Part shown: one piece after another, positions 56,537 through 64,000 of the stretch
Position numbering within the stretch: the first letter of the stretch is position 1
Layout of the letters: each line of letters starts with the position of its first letter
Position numbers and translations under genes: made by a program
Source: Paraburkholderia ultramafica
Lineage (GTDB): Bacteria; Pseudomonadota; Gammaproteobacteria; Burkholderiales; Burkholderiaceae
Assembly: GCF_902859915.1 (NCBI RefSeq)
Contig: NZ_CADIKK010000001.1
Coordinates: 186,001 to 250,000, forward strand
Direction of reading: 5' to 3'
DNA: 64,000 nt
The notes under the pieces: model-generated
What the model saw: the letters and a program-made list of their open reading frames with translations, nothing else
The model's database searches: none
Told to the model about the DNA's origin: nothing

Positions 56537-57817
56537 CTAGCTCTTCAATGCGCTGGCAAACGCCTTCTGCGCATCGTCGACCGACTGGTTCTTGTTCCAG
56601 AAGTTCGTCACCACGTCGGTCAGCGCGCCCTGCGTGTCAGGCGAGAGCAGCATTTCCGGATTCGGCAACTGACGCGACTTGTCCTTCATGATCGCGATGC
56701 CCTCCTTCGCGCAAACATCGAGAACGCCGGCGTCCACGTCGGGACGAATCGGAATCGAGCCTTTCTTCGCGCTGAATGCGACCTGCGCGGACGGCGAGGT
56801 CATCACCGTGGCAAGCAGATTCTGCGCCTTGACCGCGCTGGCGTTGTCGGTCTTCGGGAACACGAACACGTCGCCCGCGACCAGATACGGCGAACGCGGA
56901 CCGAAGCCGGGGAAGCAGCCGAAGTCCTTGCCCGCGCTCTGGTTGGCCGCCGAGAATTCACCCTTGGCCCAGTCGCCCATGATCTGCACGCCCGCCTTGC
57001 CGGAAATCACGAGCGCGGTGGCGTCGTTCCAGTTGCGGCCCGGCGAGCCCGGATCGACGAAATCGTGCAGACGCTTGAACGACGCCAGGACTTTCTTGAA
57101 CGCATCCGAATTCACCGCCTTCATGTCGTGATCGCGGTACACCTTCATATACAAATCAGGTCCGCCCACGTCGGCCAGCACCGCGTCGAACGTGATCTTC
57201 TCCTGCCACGGCTGGCCGCCGAGCGCGAGCGGAATCACGCCCGCGGCTTTCAGCTTGCCGAGATCGGCAATAAACTCGTCATAGCTGTTCGGCTCGGCGG
57301 TAATGCCGGCCTTCTGGAATACCGGCTTCGAGTAGAAGAACCAGGCCGGCATATGGATGTCGACCGGCGCGGCATAGTAATGCCCCTTCACCTTGATGCT
57401 GTCGAGAATCGATTGCGGGAACACGCCGCTCCAGTTCTCCTTCGCGGCGACATCGTCGACATTGTTCAGCAGGCCCTGATCGATCAGGTCGTGAAACTGT
57501 CTGGACGTATTGAATTGCGCGGCCGTGGGTGGATCGCCGCCGACGATCCGGTTGATCGCCGTGGAACGGGCCTGATCGGCGCCCGCTACCGCGTTGTCGA
57601 CCCACTGGCCGCCGGCCTTGTTATACGCGTCGGCAAACTGGCGAATCGCGGCCGATTCGCCGCCCGATGTCCACCAGTGAATCACGTTGGCCTTCAGGGG
57701 CTCCGCATGCGCGACAACGCCATACAACGCCAGTGCCGCAACCACGCCTCGCAAGACCATTTTTCTGCTGTTCGTTCCGTCTCCTCCAGGCTTTGTGCCC
57801 GTGTTGCAAGTCGACAT
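56537..57817 (-). CDS. Extracellular sugar-binding protein of the ABC importer
   Basis: A 426-residue family 1 solute-binding protein. The signal sequence is KMVLRGVVAALALYGVVAHA with cleavage before EPLKA, and the mature start is NVIHWWTSGGESAAIRQFAD. The ATG at 57817 has GGAG nine bases upstream; an ATG further in at 57760 would give a shorter signal. It lies 47 bp after the beta-glucosidase gene. It captures the sugar in the periplasm; a beta-glucoside such as cellobiose is suggested by context only. Confidence 0.88.
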   Translation of the reverse strand: MSTCNTGTKPGGDGTNSRKMVLRGVVAALALYGVVAHAEPLKANVIHWWTSGGESAAIRQFADAYNKAGGQWVDNAVAGADQARSTAINRIVGGDPPTAAQFNTSRQFHDLIDQGLLNNVDDVAAKENWSGVFPQSILDSIKVKGHYYAAPVDIHMPAWFFYSKPVFQKAGITAEPNSYDEFIADLGKLKAAGVIPLALGGQPWQEKITFDAVLADVGGPDLYMKVYRDHDMKAVNSDAFKKVLASFKRLHDFVDPGSPGRNWNDATALVISGKAGVQIMGDWAKGEFSAANQSAGKDFGCFPGFGPRSPYLVAGDVFVFPKTDNASAVKAQNLLATVMTSPSAQVAFSAKKGSIPIRPDVDAGVLDVCAKEGIAIMKDKSRQLPNPEMLLSPDTQGALTDVVTNFWNKNQSVDDAQKAFASALKS

Positions 57818-57864
57818 ACAAATCAGCTCCACCCGTTTTTTGCAGCCTTATTGCATCGCTATTA

Positions 57865-59268
57865 CTACTGCTGCGCTTTGCGCTCTTTCAGGAATTTGGC
57901 CAGCAGTTCGCCACTGCGTTTGAGCGTGCGTTTCTGCGTCGTGTAGTCGACGTGGAAGATGCCGAAGCGCCGCTCGTAACCGAACGCCCACTCGAAGTTG
58001 TCCATCAGCGACCACAGGAAATAGCCGCGAATCTCCACGCCTGCCTTGATCGCCTGGTCGACCGCGGCGAGATGGCGCTTGATGAACGAGATGCGCTGGC
58101 TGTCGTCCACGCGGCCGTCGGTCACCTGGTCGTTCGAGGCCATGCCGTTTTCGGTGATGTAGATCGGCGGCAGGTTCGCATAGGTATCCTTGAAACCGGT
58201 CAGCAGGTCGCGCAAGCCGTCGGGGTGCACTTCCCAGCCCATCTGCGTGCGCTCGACGCCTGCGAGCGGCACTTCCTTCAAACCGTGCGCACCGTCGCTC
58301 GCGACGTTCGTGCGGAAATAATAGTTGATGCCGAGGAAGTCCAGCGGCGCCGAAATGATCTTCATGTCGCCTTCAAGCACCAGCGGCTCGGTGCCCGGCC
58401 ACAATTCGAACAGCGCCTGCGGATACTCGCCCTTGAGCAGCGGATCGAGAATCCATGCGTTGTGCTGAACCTCGAACAACTCGGCCGCGCGCTGATCGGC
58501 GGCGCTGTCGCTGTTGGCCGTGCCGCGGCCGACGTTGGCGACGATGCCCTTTTGCGAACGCGGGTCGTTCGCGCGCAGCACCGGCAGCGCGAGACCGTGC
58601 GCGAGCAGCAGATGGTGCATCGCTTGCGTCGCGAAGCGGCCGTTCGCGAGGCCCGGCGCGTGGTGGCCGTTGCCGTAGCCGAGATACGCCGAGCACCACG
58701 GCTCGTTGAGCGTCGCCCACGCGTCGACCAGGCCGGTCAGCTCGCGGCTCATCAGGTCCGCGTAGTCGGCGAAACGGTAAGCGGTGTCGCGGTTGAGCCA
58801 GCCGCCGCGATCTTCCAGATGCTGCGGCAAGTCCCAGTGATACAGCGTGGCGAAGGTCGTGACGCCCTTCTCTTTCAGACGCGTAAGCAGTCGCTTGTAG
58901 AAGTCGATGCCCTTGCGGTTCGGCGCGCCCGCTGCGTCCATCACACGCGGCCAGGCGATCGACAGCCGATAGCCTTCGAGGCCGAGCCCCACCAGCATGT
59001 CGACGTCCGCTTCCCAGCGATGGTAGTGATCGCAGGCCACCGCGCCGGTGTCGCCGGCCAGCACCTTGCCGGGCGTCGCCGAGAAGGTGTCCCAGATGGA
59101 CGGCAGGCGGCCGTCTTCATGCACCGCGCCTTCGATCTGATATGAAGCCGTGGCGGCGCCGAGCAGGAAGTTCTTGCGCCACAGCGACGAGTCCGCCGGC
59201 GGCGTGAAGGGATCGGCGAGCGAATGGGGGGAGATTGCGTCGACTACTGCGGATGTGTCGTTTGCCAC
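57865..59268 (-). CDS. GH1 beta-glucosidase
   Basis: A 467-residue GH1 enzyme. The substrate-side NFLLGAATASYQIEGAVHED, the acid/base Glu in TLNEPWCSAYLGYG and the nucleophile Glu in IYITENGMAS are all present, along with WSLMDNFEWAFGY. No signal peptide is seen, so it is cytoplasmic. It starts with GTG at 59268, with AGGAGA five bases upstream. It is the first gene of a six-gene leftward operon with an ABC importer and a LacI repressor, and probably splits imported beta-glucosides to glucose. Confidence 0.93.
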   Translation of the reverse strand: MANDTSAVVDAISPHSLADPFTPPADSSLWRKNFLLGAATASYQIEGAVHEDGRLPSIWDTFSATPGKVLAGDTGAVACDHYHRWEADVDMLVGLGLEGYRLSIAWPRVMDAAGAPNRKGIDFYKRLLTRLKEKGVTTFATLYHWDLPQHLEDRGGWLNRDTAYRFADYADLMSRELTGLVDAWATLNEPWCSAYLGYGNGHHAPGLANGRFATQAMHHLLLAHGLALPVLRANDPRSQKGIVANVGRGTANSDSAADQRAAELFEVQHNAWILDPLLKGEYPQALFELWPGTEPLVLEGDMKIISAPLDFLGINYYFRTNVASDGAHGLKEVPLAGVERTQMGWEVHPDGLRDLLTGFKDTYANLPPIYITENGMASNDQVTDGRVDDSQRISFIKRHLAAVDQAIKAGVEIRGYFLWSLMDNFEWAFGYERRFGIFHVDYTTQKRTLKRSGELLAKFLKERKAQQ

Positions 59269-59341
59269 GGCTTCTCCTACGCTGAGATCGTTGAACCGGG
59301 TGGGGTGGAAGACGCTGCGCGACCTGAGTTAAACACTTGAG

Positions 59342-59355
59342 TGGAAGCGCTTCCA
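59342..59355. promoter_or_regulatory. LacI-family operator
   Basis: TGGAAGCGCTTCCA is a perfect 14-bp palindrome with the central CG typical of LacI/GalR-type operators. It lies 73 bases upstream of the beta-glucosidase start and is the probable site for the LacI-type repressor at the end of the operon. Confidence 0.85.
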
Positions 59356-59534
59356 TACGAACCAGCGAACGATAGCAGCGGCGGATTCATCGCAGCAATC
59401 AGGGTTTGTCTGGAGCGGTACTGGCAGGCGCGGCGGTGTGGTGCGCGGTGCATTTGGGACGGTGTTGGCGGGACGCCCGGCGTTACACCCGACGCAGCGA
59501 ACCGCCAGCACGAACCCTCAGCTTCGGCAGACGC

Positions 59535-60302
59535 TCAGTGCTGGCGCAGCGAATCCGCGAGCGCGTGAAGGTTGAATGGCTTCACGCGGATCACGCCGCC
59601 ACGCGGACTGTCGATATCGGCGATCAGCGTGAACGCCAGCGACACCACCAGCGGCACGACCAGCAGCAGCCCCGCGCCCGCTTTCAACGCGCGCGCGCCG
59701 TAGCCGACCAGCAGATTCGCACACATCGCAATCAGCGTCATCAGTATCCACGCCGCGTCAGGGATGCGGTTCCACCACGCGGCCTGGGTGTAGCCCTGCG
59801 TGTTGAGCACGTCGTTCATCGCGGCGACGGCGAGCGCGACGACCGGCGTCGGCTGCGCGACGGCAGCGTTCTTCACGGTGGACCACAGCTCCTGCTGCAG
59901 ACGTGCGGTCTCGGCATTGACCTTCGCGAGCTCCTGCTGGTTGCGTGTCGTGTAGAACAGCACGCGCTCGTCGAGATAGCTTCGCAGCAAGGTGCGGATC
60001 GCCGCCGCTTCGGCGGCGGGCAGCAGATCGGCGCGCACGTAGGCGGTGCCGATCGCGTTCGCCTCCTCTTCCTCGAAGTTCTTTCGTTGATCGTAGCGGC
60101 CGACCGCCATCGAAAAAGTGAAGCCGATGATCAGCGCGAGCAGCGTCAACGTCGCGGCCTGGATCACGCTGAAGTCGTCGCGGGCCTCGTCCTCGATTTT
60201 TCTGAGGCGCCGCAACAGCGCCGCGCCGATGCGCGCCGACAGCCACATGGTGACAAAGGACACGATGAATACAAGCGGCGGATAGTTGAGGATGTTTGGC
60301 AT
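59535..60302 (-). CDS. DUF4239-like membrane protein
   Basis: A 255-residue protein starting MPNILNYPPLVFIVSFVTMW. It has two helices in the N-terminal third (the second TLTLLALIIGFTFSMAVGRY), a soluble middle with EEEEANAIGTAYVRADLLP, and two helices near the C-terminus. This matches the layout of DUF4239 (bestrophin-like) proteins of unknown function. Upstream codons are open but the sequence before 60302 is not membrane-like. It is alone in its direction. Confidence 0.72.
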   Translation of the reverse strand: MPNILNYPPLVFIVSFVTMWLSARIGAALLRRLRKIEDEARDDFSVIQAATLTLLALIIGFTFSMAVGRYDQRKNFEEEEANAIGTAYVRADLLPAAEAAAIRTLLRSYLDERVLFYTTRNQQELAKVNAETARLQQELWSTVKNAAVAQPTPVVALAVAAMNDVLNTQGYTQAAWWNRIPDAAWILMTLIAMCANLLVGYGARALKAGAGLLLVVPLVVSLAFTLIADIDSPRGGVIRVKPFNLHALADSLRQH

Positions 60303-60531
60303 GGCGGGCGTTTTTCTCGGAGCGATGGGCGGGAACCGCTTTCTGATTACGACGACGCGTGCACAACCGTTGCATGATAAGCGCCGCGGACCCGGTGTGG
60401 ATAGACGCGCGGCGCTCATGCCGCCACCCTACCGCCCGCTCCCCGCCATCAGATAGTAACGTCCGTCGGCACTTACGTTGAAGCCGAAACCGCACGCCGT
60501 CATCGAGCCATGCGTGCGCACGTCCAGACGC

Positions 60532-60846
60532 TCACGCGGCGGCCACCGCGCGGCCGGGCATCACGTCGTCCGGGTAGTCGTCGCCACGGCTCACCGCGCT
60601 TCGGTAGTAGGCGCGCGCGTCGGACAGCGCACCCAGCTTCAGTTGCACGTCGCCCTGATGGACCAGCGCCATCGCTACGCGCGAGCGCGCCGAACTGGCG
60701 TTCGTCGAAGAAATGAAGTCTTGCGGATTCGTGGCCGAATCGCTGGCGCGCCATGGGATCGTTGGTGCGTCGGTCGCGCCGAAAGAGAACGGGGCAAACA
60801 CCGGTGCGGCCGCGCCGAGGGTCATCGAGGGGCAGTCATCATCCAT
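60532..60846 (-). CDS. Hypothetical TPR-like small protein
   Basis: The 104-residue frame from 60846 begins MDDDCPSMTLGAAAPVF. It contains SSARSRVAMALVHQGDVQLK, then GALSDARAYYRSAVSRGDDY, which resembles one or two tetratricopeptide repeats. No secretion signal is clear. Function cannot be assigned. It lies downstream of the secreted phosphodiesterase gene on the same strand, separated by inverted repeats. Confidence 0.5.
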   Translation of the reverse strand: MDDDCPSMTLGAAAPVFAPFSFGATDAPTIPWRASDSATNPQDFISSTNASSARSRVAMALVHQGDVQLKLGALSDARAYYRSAVSRGDDYPDDVMPGRAVAAA

Positions 60847-60893
60847 GTGAAATAGTCGTTGCCCCGGACCAACGCATGCAGCCCCTTTTGTTC

Positions 60894-60958
60894 CTGGCAA
60901 GGCGGTGCTGCCAGCACCGCCTTGCCAGTAGTTGCCCGCTCACTGCGGCTACTGGCAA
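60894..60958. repeat. Two overlapping inverted repeats that exclude one another
   Basis: Repeat A pairs CTGGCAAGGCGGTGCTG (60894-60910) with its complement at 60912-60928. Repeat B pairs TTGCCAGTAG (60922-60931) with CTACTGGCAA (60949-60958). They share 60922-60928, so an RNA could form only one at a time. It lies just after the stop of the leftward phosphodiesterase gene. No T-run follows on the minus strand. It may be a terminator, an mRNA stabiliser or an alternative-fold element. Confidence 0.65.
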
Positions 60959-60968
60959 CTGCGCCGAC

Positions 60969-62642
60969 CTAGAACTGCTCGCGATCGAAGCCTGGCAACG
61001 TGCGCGTTCCTTCAGTCGCCACCGAGTGCAACAGGTCGGGATCCACGTCAAGCATGCGCAGGATCGTCGGCGCGACCTGGGTGGTCAATACGGGTTCGTC
61101 GATGGTCTGGCCTGCGTGATGCGAACGAGGCATGTAGACCACCAGACCGAGATGGCTGTCGTCCGGTGCATTGCCGCCATGCTCTTCGTCCTTGGACTGA
61201 CTCGACGTATAGATGACCCCCGGGTTCGGCTGCACGACGATGTCCGGCGCGCGGCCGCGAGCTGGATCGCCGAACCGGCCAGCCAACCGCGGTCCATAGA
61301 GGATGTACGCCTGCGGGCCATCCGCGCAAATGCCAGGCGCGTTGCAGCTCAGGTTGTCTTTCAGCGTTTTCACGACTGCCGATAGCTGACTCTGGTCGCG
61401 CAGCCAGATCAAGCCGACGTCGTCGGTTTGCACGAAGCCGGTATTGACGAGGCCCGAGCCGTCGTTAGGGTTGCCGCTGTTCGTATTGGCCTGCCCGAAG
61501 TTGCCGTTGGGATCCAGATAATTGTTCGCTTCAAGCAGTTTCGAGAGCGTGTCGCCGTTCTTCACCAGTTTCGAATGATCCGTCGGCGACTGCCCGTGCT
61601 TCGCCGTCACGATCACCGCGGTCGACGAATAAAGATTGCGTTGCTTCAGTTCGGACACAATGCGGCCCAACGCGTTGTCCAGGTAGGCAATCGCCGCCGT
61701 TACTTGCGGGCCCGGCGTAAAGCTCGCATCCAGATAGCCGCCACCGTTCGCCACAGTCGCCTTTTGCGCCACGCTCAGCGTCTGGAAGTTCGTGCCGAAA
61801 ACGGTGGGTACGTCCGCAGCGGAATGGCCTGTCGAGTCCTTCCCGTCGATCTCGTCAATCAGCGACTGCACATGCAGATTGTCGAATTGCTCGGTGTGCG
61901 TGTAGACGTCGGTGTAGGCCTTGTGAGTCACCGGATCGATCGAGTTGATTTCCGTACGCGAGAGGTCGTCGACGCCGGTGCCCGATGGTCCGTTCAGCCA
62001 GTCGTAGCCCCACGCATGCTTGTCCGCCCAGGCGGTGCGTGCGCCCTTCACGTTCTGTTTGACCACTTCGAAGATCGTGTTGGTCTTCACGTAGTTGTGA
62101 GGATAGACCGGCTGGCAGACTCCGTTGACCAACGCATGCGGTATGGCCTGCGGATTGAATGCGCCGCCACCGTCGAGATGCGTCAGCGCGCCACCGTTCT
62201 GTCCGTCGATGCCAGTGGTCTCGTCGAATACGACATTCCAGCCCTGCTTGCCCGTGCAGTTGCTATCGGACGGTGCGTAGAGCGTGCGGTCATACGACAC
62301 GTCGTAGAACAGACCCGCCGATTTGGGCGACCCGCCCGTCACCAATGCCGCCAGACCCGGGAACGAATCCGACAGGCCCGGCGTGTGTGCGTCGCTGTAA
62401 GTCGTTCCCGATTTGGCGAGTAACGCGAGATTGGGACACGAGTTCGAACTGATACAGCGTGCAACGTCCTGCTGATGCAGGCCGTCGAAGCTTATCAGCA
62501 ACACGTGCTTCACTGCGTCATGGTCATGATCGTGGTCGTGCCCATCGCGCGCAGCAGCACCCTGCGCGTGCAGTCCGGCGAGCATGACCACACCCGCGCC
62601 GACAACTCTCTGTACCTGCATCCATCTCCTGATCTTCTTCAT
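60969..62642 (-). CDS. Secreted alkaline-phosphatase-superfamily phosphodiesterase
   Basis: A 557-residue protein with a signal peptide (VVGAGVVMLAGLHAQGAAA) and a His/Asp-rich stretch (DGHDHDHDHD) after it. The catalytic domain starts VKHVLLISFDGLHQQDVARC (metal-binding Asp). It continues with TPGLSDSFPG, where Ser is the likely nucleophile, and VTAKHGQSPTDHS and DDSHLGLVVYMPR with metal-binding His. This fits type I phosphodiesterase/nucleotide pyrophosphatase enzymes. Substrate is unknown. It may act in the periplasm or outside. Confidence 0.82.
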   Translation of the reverse strand: MKKIRRWMQVQRVVGAGVVMLAGLHAQGAAARDGHDHDHDHDAVKHVLLISFDGLHQQDVARCISSNSCPNLALLAKSGTTYSDAHTPGLSDSFPGLAALVTGGSPKSAGLFYDVSYDRTLYAPSDSNCTGKQGWNVVFDETTGIDGQNGGALTHLDGGGAFNPQAIPHALVNGVCQPVYPHNYVKTNTIFEVVKQNVKGARTAWADKHAWGYDWLNGPSGTGVDDLSRTEINSIDPVTHKAYTDVYTHTEQFDNLHVQSLIDEIDGKDSTGHSAADVPTVFGTNFQTLSVAQKATVANGGGYLDASFTPGPQVTAAIAYLDNALGRIVSELKQRNLYSSTAVIVTAKHGQSPTDHSKLVKNGDTLSKLLEANNYLDPNGNFGQANTNSGNPNDGSGLVNTGFVQTDDVGLIWLRDQSQLSAVVKTLKDNLSCNAPGICADGPQAYILYGPRLAGRFGDPARGRAPDIVVQPNPGVIYTSSQSKDEEHGGNAPDDSHLGLVVYMPRSHHAGQTIDEPVLTTQVAPTILRMLDVDPDLLHSVATEGTRTLPGFDREQF

Positions 62643-62972
62643 GTCCTGTCCTTTTGGTTTGGTCTGGAAACATTCGGAAACAATATGAATGTGCAGCGGA
62701 ATTAAGTCGTCCGGATGAATCGTTACTTTCGATTCACTAACGCAAAGTCGATTGATTAATTGAACATAAATTCGACGTGACCATGCGGAATCCCTAAGGT
62801 TTTCTTAAGCATTGGACGCTACGCGCGACGAAAGGCTATGAACGAACAGATCGGCCATTGGGGTTTGCACCGAACTCGCCGCAATCAATCCTTCATGAAG
62901 CGTTGGTACGGTGTGACGGTTTTACCTGCTATTGCGTCTGCGAAGCAATCCCCCATCGGTCCGGAGACAACG
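62643..62972. other. Divergent intergenic region
   Basis: About 330 bases between two divergent secreted-protein genes. It is AT-rich in the middle and probably contains both promoters. No clear operator was seen. Confidence 0.45.
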
Positions 62973-63932
62973 ATGAAAAAGACTTCCGCTCACAAGCTAA
63001 TTCCCCGCCCTGCTTTTATCCCTGGTGCTACGACAGTCGCACCAACACTCTGCGCCGCCAGTTTCAGCGCGCATGCCGAGCAGTCCGAATTTCATGTACG
63101 ACAATCTGTCGAGCAACGTTCAGGCTGGTGCTGTCTTGCCGCCGAATTGCGCAGGCACGAAGGCGGGATGCAGCTCGGGTAGCGGCGCACCTAGCGACGG
63201 CACCTATCCTTACGTGTGGAACAACGATGGTTATGACGCCAGCTTCGGTATCACGTCGCGGATTTTTCTGGACCAGCTAACGCCGTCGGGCGAGCCCGTG
63301 AGTTCGCTTGAAGTGCCCAACAGCTTGCAAAGTCAGTCTGGAAGTGACGAACTCGTCACCAGCTTCAGCTCAAAATCGGAACTCGCTCTACACCTTTCAA
63401 CCGACGGCCGATACCTGACCTTCATGGGCTACGTCGCGCCGGTCAATACCGTGGATGTCTCCAACTCGAATACGCCTGGCGCAATCGACCCGACGAATCC
63501 GGTGGGACAAAGTTTTTATCGCGCGGTGGCTCGCGTCGATCGCGATGGCCACTTCCGCTTTACCGAAACCAATGCGTATAGCGGCAACAATGGACGCTCT
63601 GCGATTCTGAACAATCGCAATGATCAGGATATCTTCTACACGGCCGGGAATGCGGGTAACGGCTCGAATCCGCAAATGGACTTCGTAACCTGACCGGCCG
63701 CGTCGAAGATGACGGCACAGTCAGCATCTGGGCGATTACCTCAACCATCAGCGGCAACGGCGATGTTGGTGCGGATCCGAATAAGCTGGTCGTGGTGCGC
63801 GACATGCTCGCGAATACGACTGCATCAGGCGCCGCCCGCGAGAAATTCGCGACGTTGCGCAGCGCGGGCTTCGCGGAGGTATTGCGTGGTGTTTCGTTCA
63901 CGCCGGGGACAGAACCACGCCATCGCTTCTGA
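62973..63932 (+). pseudogene. Secreted protein of unknown function, two frameshifts
   Basis: Three frames make one protein. It starts MKKTSAHKLIPRPAFIPGAT with a signal-like AASFSAHAE. At about 63078 the frame shifts to PSSPNFMYDNLSSNVQAGAV, which runs to MDFVT at about 63690. It then shifts again to NLTGRVEDDGTVSIWAITST and ends ATLRSAGFAEVLRGVSFTPG with TGA at 63930-63932. The repeated DGRYLTFMGYVAP and VARVDRDGHFRFTET segments suggest a beta-propeller-like secreted protein. No family is assigned. Two indels may be real or sequencing errors. Confidence 0.6.
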
Positions 63933-64000
63933 CTGGACGACTCCCTTGCGAGTCGACGTCACTGGGTATTCAGGTAGATATTCACGGACTCAAGCCGGTT

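Noticed and set aside
1..64000. CRISPR array, tRNA or rRNA genes
   Set aside because: No regular spaced direct repeats and no tRNA or rRNA-like segments were noticed on either strand while reading.

Overview
The window looks like part of a Burkholderiaceae chromosome, most likely Paraburkholderia or a close relative. Evidence: high G+C coding sequence with strong third-position G/C bias, a DinB and a CusS/IrlS-type two-component system of familiar betaproteobacterial form, a PrpF remnant, and an RND pump operon of that lineage. This is inference from gene content; no database was searched.

Region 1 (1-31200) is an exopolysaccharide locus that has been duplicated, rearranged and partly decayed. 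The left half holds the tail of a Wzy/WaaL-type membrane protein, a PAP2 phosphatase, a leftward operon of a Wzc-like tyrosine autokinase (7454-9805), a GT4 glycosyltransferase, a frameshifted clan GH-A glycosidase, a GT2 enzyme, a Wzx flippase and another GT4 enzyme. A 1.2 kb non-coding gap with inverted repeats separates it from a rightward GATase1/AraC-type regulator and a TupA-like ATP-grasp gene. Further right are a truncated glycosidase fused to an IS256 fragment and a large GMC oxidoreductase-SDR fusion (14854-17559). Then comes a transposon graveyard (18068-20310) with TnsB-like, group II intron, IS110 and possibly IS6 remains. A second copy of the GH-A/GT4 gene pair follows (20384-22957), next to the last 47 codons of a second TupA-like gene.

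Region 1 ends with four genes that resemble a polyprenyl-phosphate-pentose pathway: a GT-C-like membrane protein, a HAD-UbiA fusion like decaprenyl-phosphoryl-5-phosphoribose synthase, an extended SDR, and an ArnE-like small flippase subunit. Together with the GMC-SDR fusion, which could be a one-protein analogue of the DprE1/DprE2 epimerase, these are the most interesting candidate system in the window. A lipoprotein glycosidase follows, with a leader full of inverted repeats.

Region 2 (31220-38850) is a foreign island. A tail of prpF lies at its left edge. It carries a tyrosine recombinase with an accessory protein (broken by one extra G), an AT-rich SF2 helicase with a possible nuclease domain (two frameshifts), and an intact dinB behind a near-perfect LexA box. 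It abuts a 5'-truncated second dinB.

Region 3 (38850-64000) is ordinary chromosome. It holds an RND efflux operon with its two-component system, a VOC protein divergent from a LysR regulator, a decayed SulP transporter, a RIO-type kinase, a LacI-controlled beta-glucoside operon (ABC transporter plus GH1 beta-glucosidase), a DUF4239-like membrane protein, a secreted phosphodiesterase-like enzyme, and a frameshifted secreted protein at the right end.
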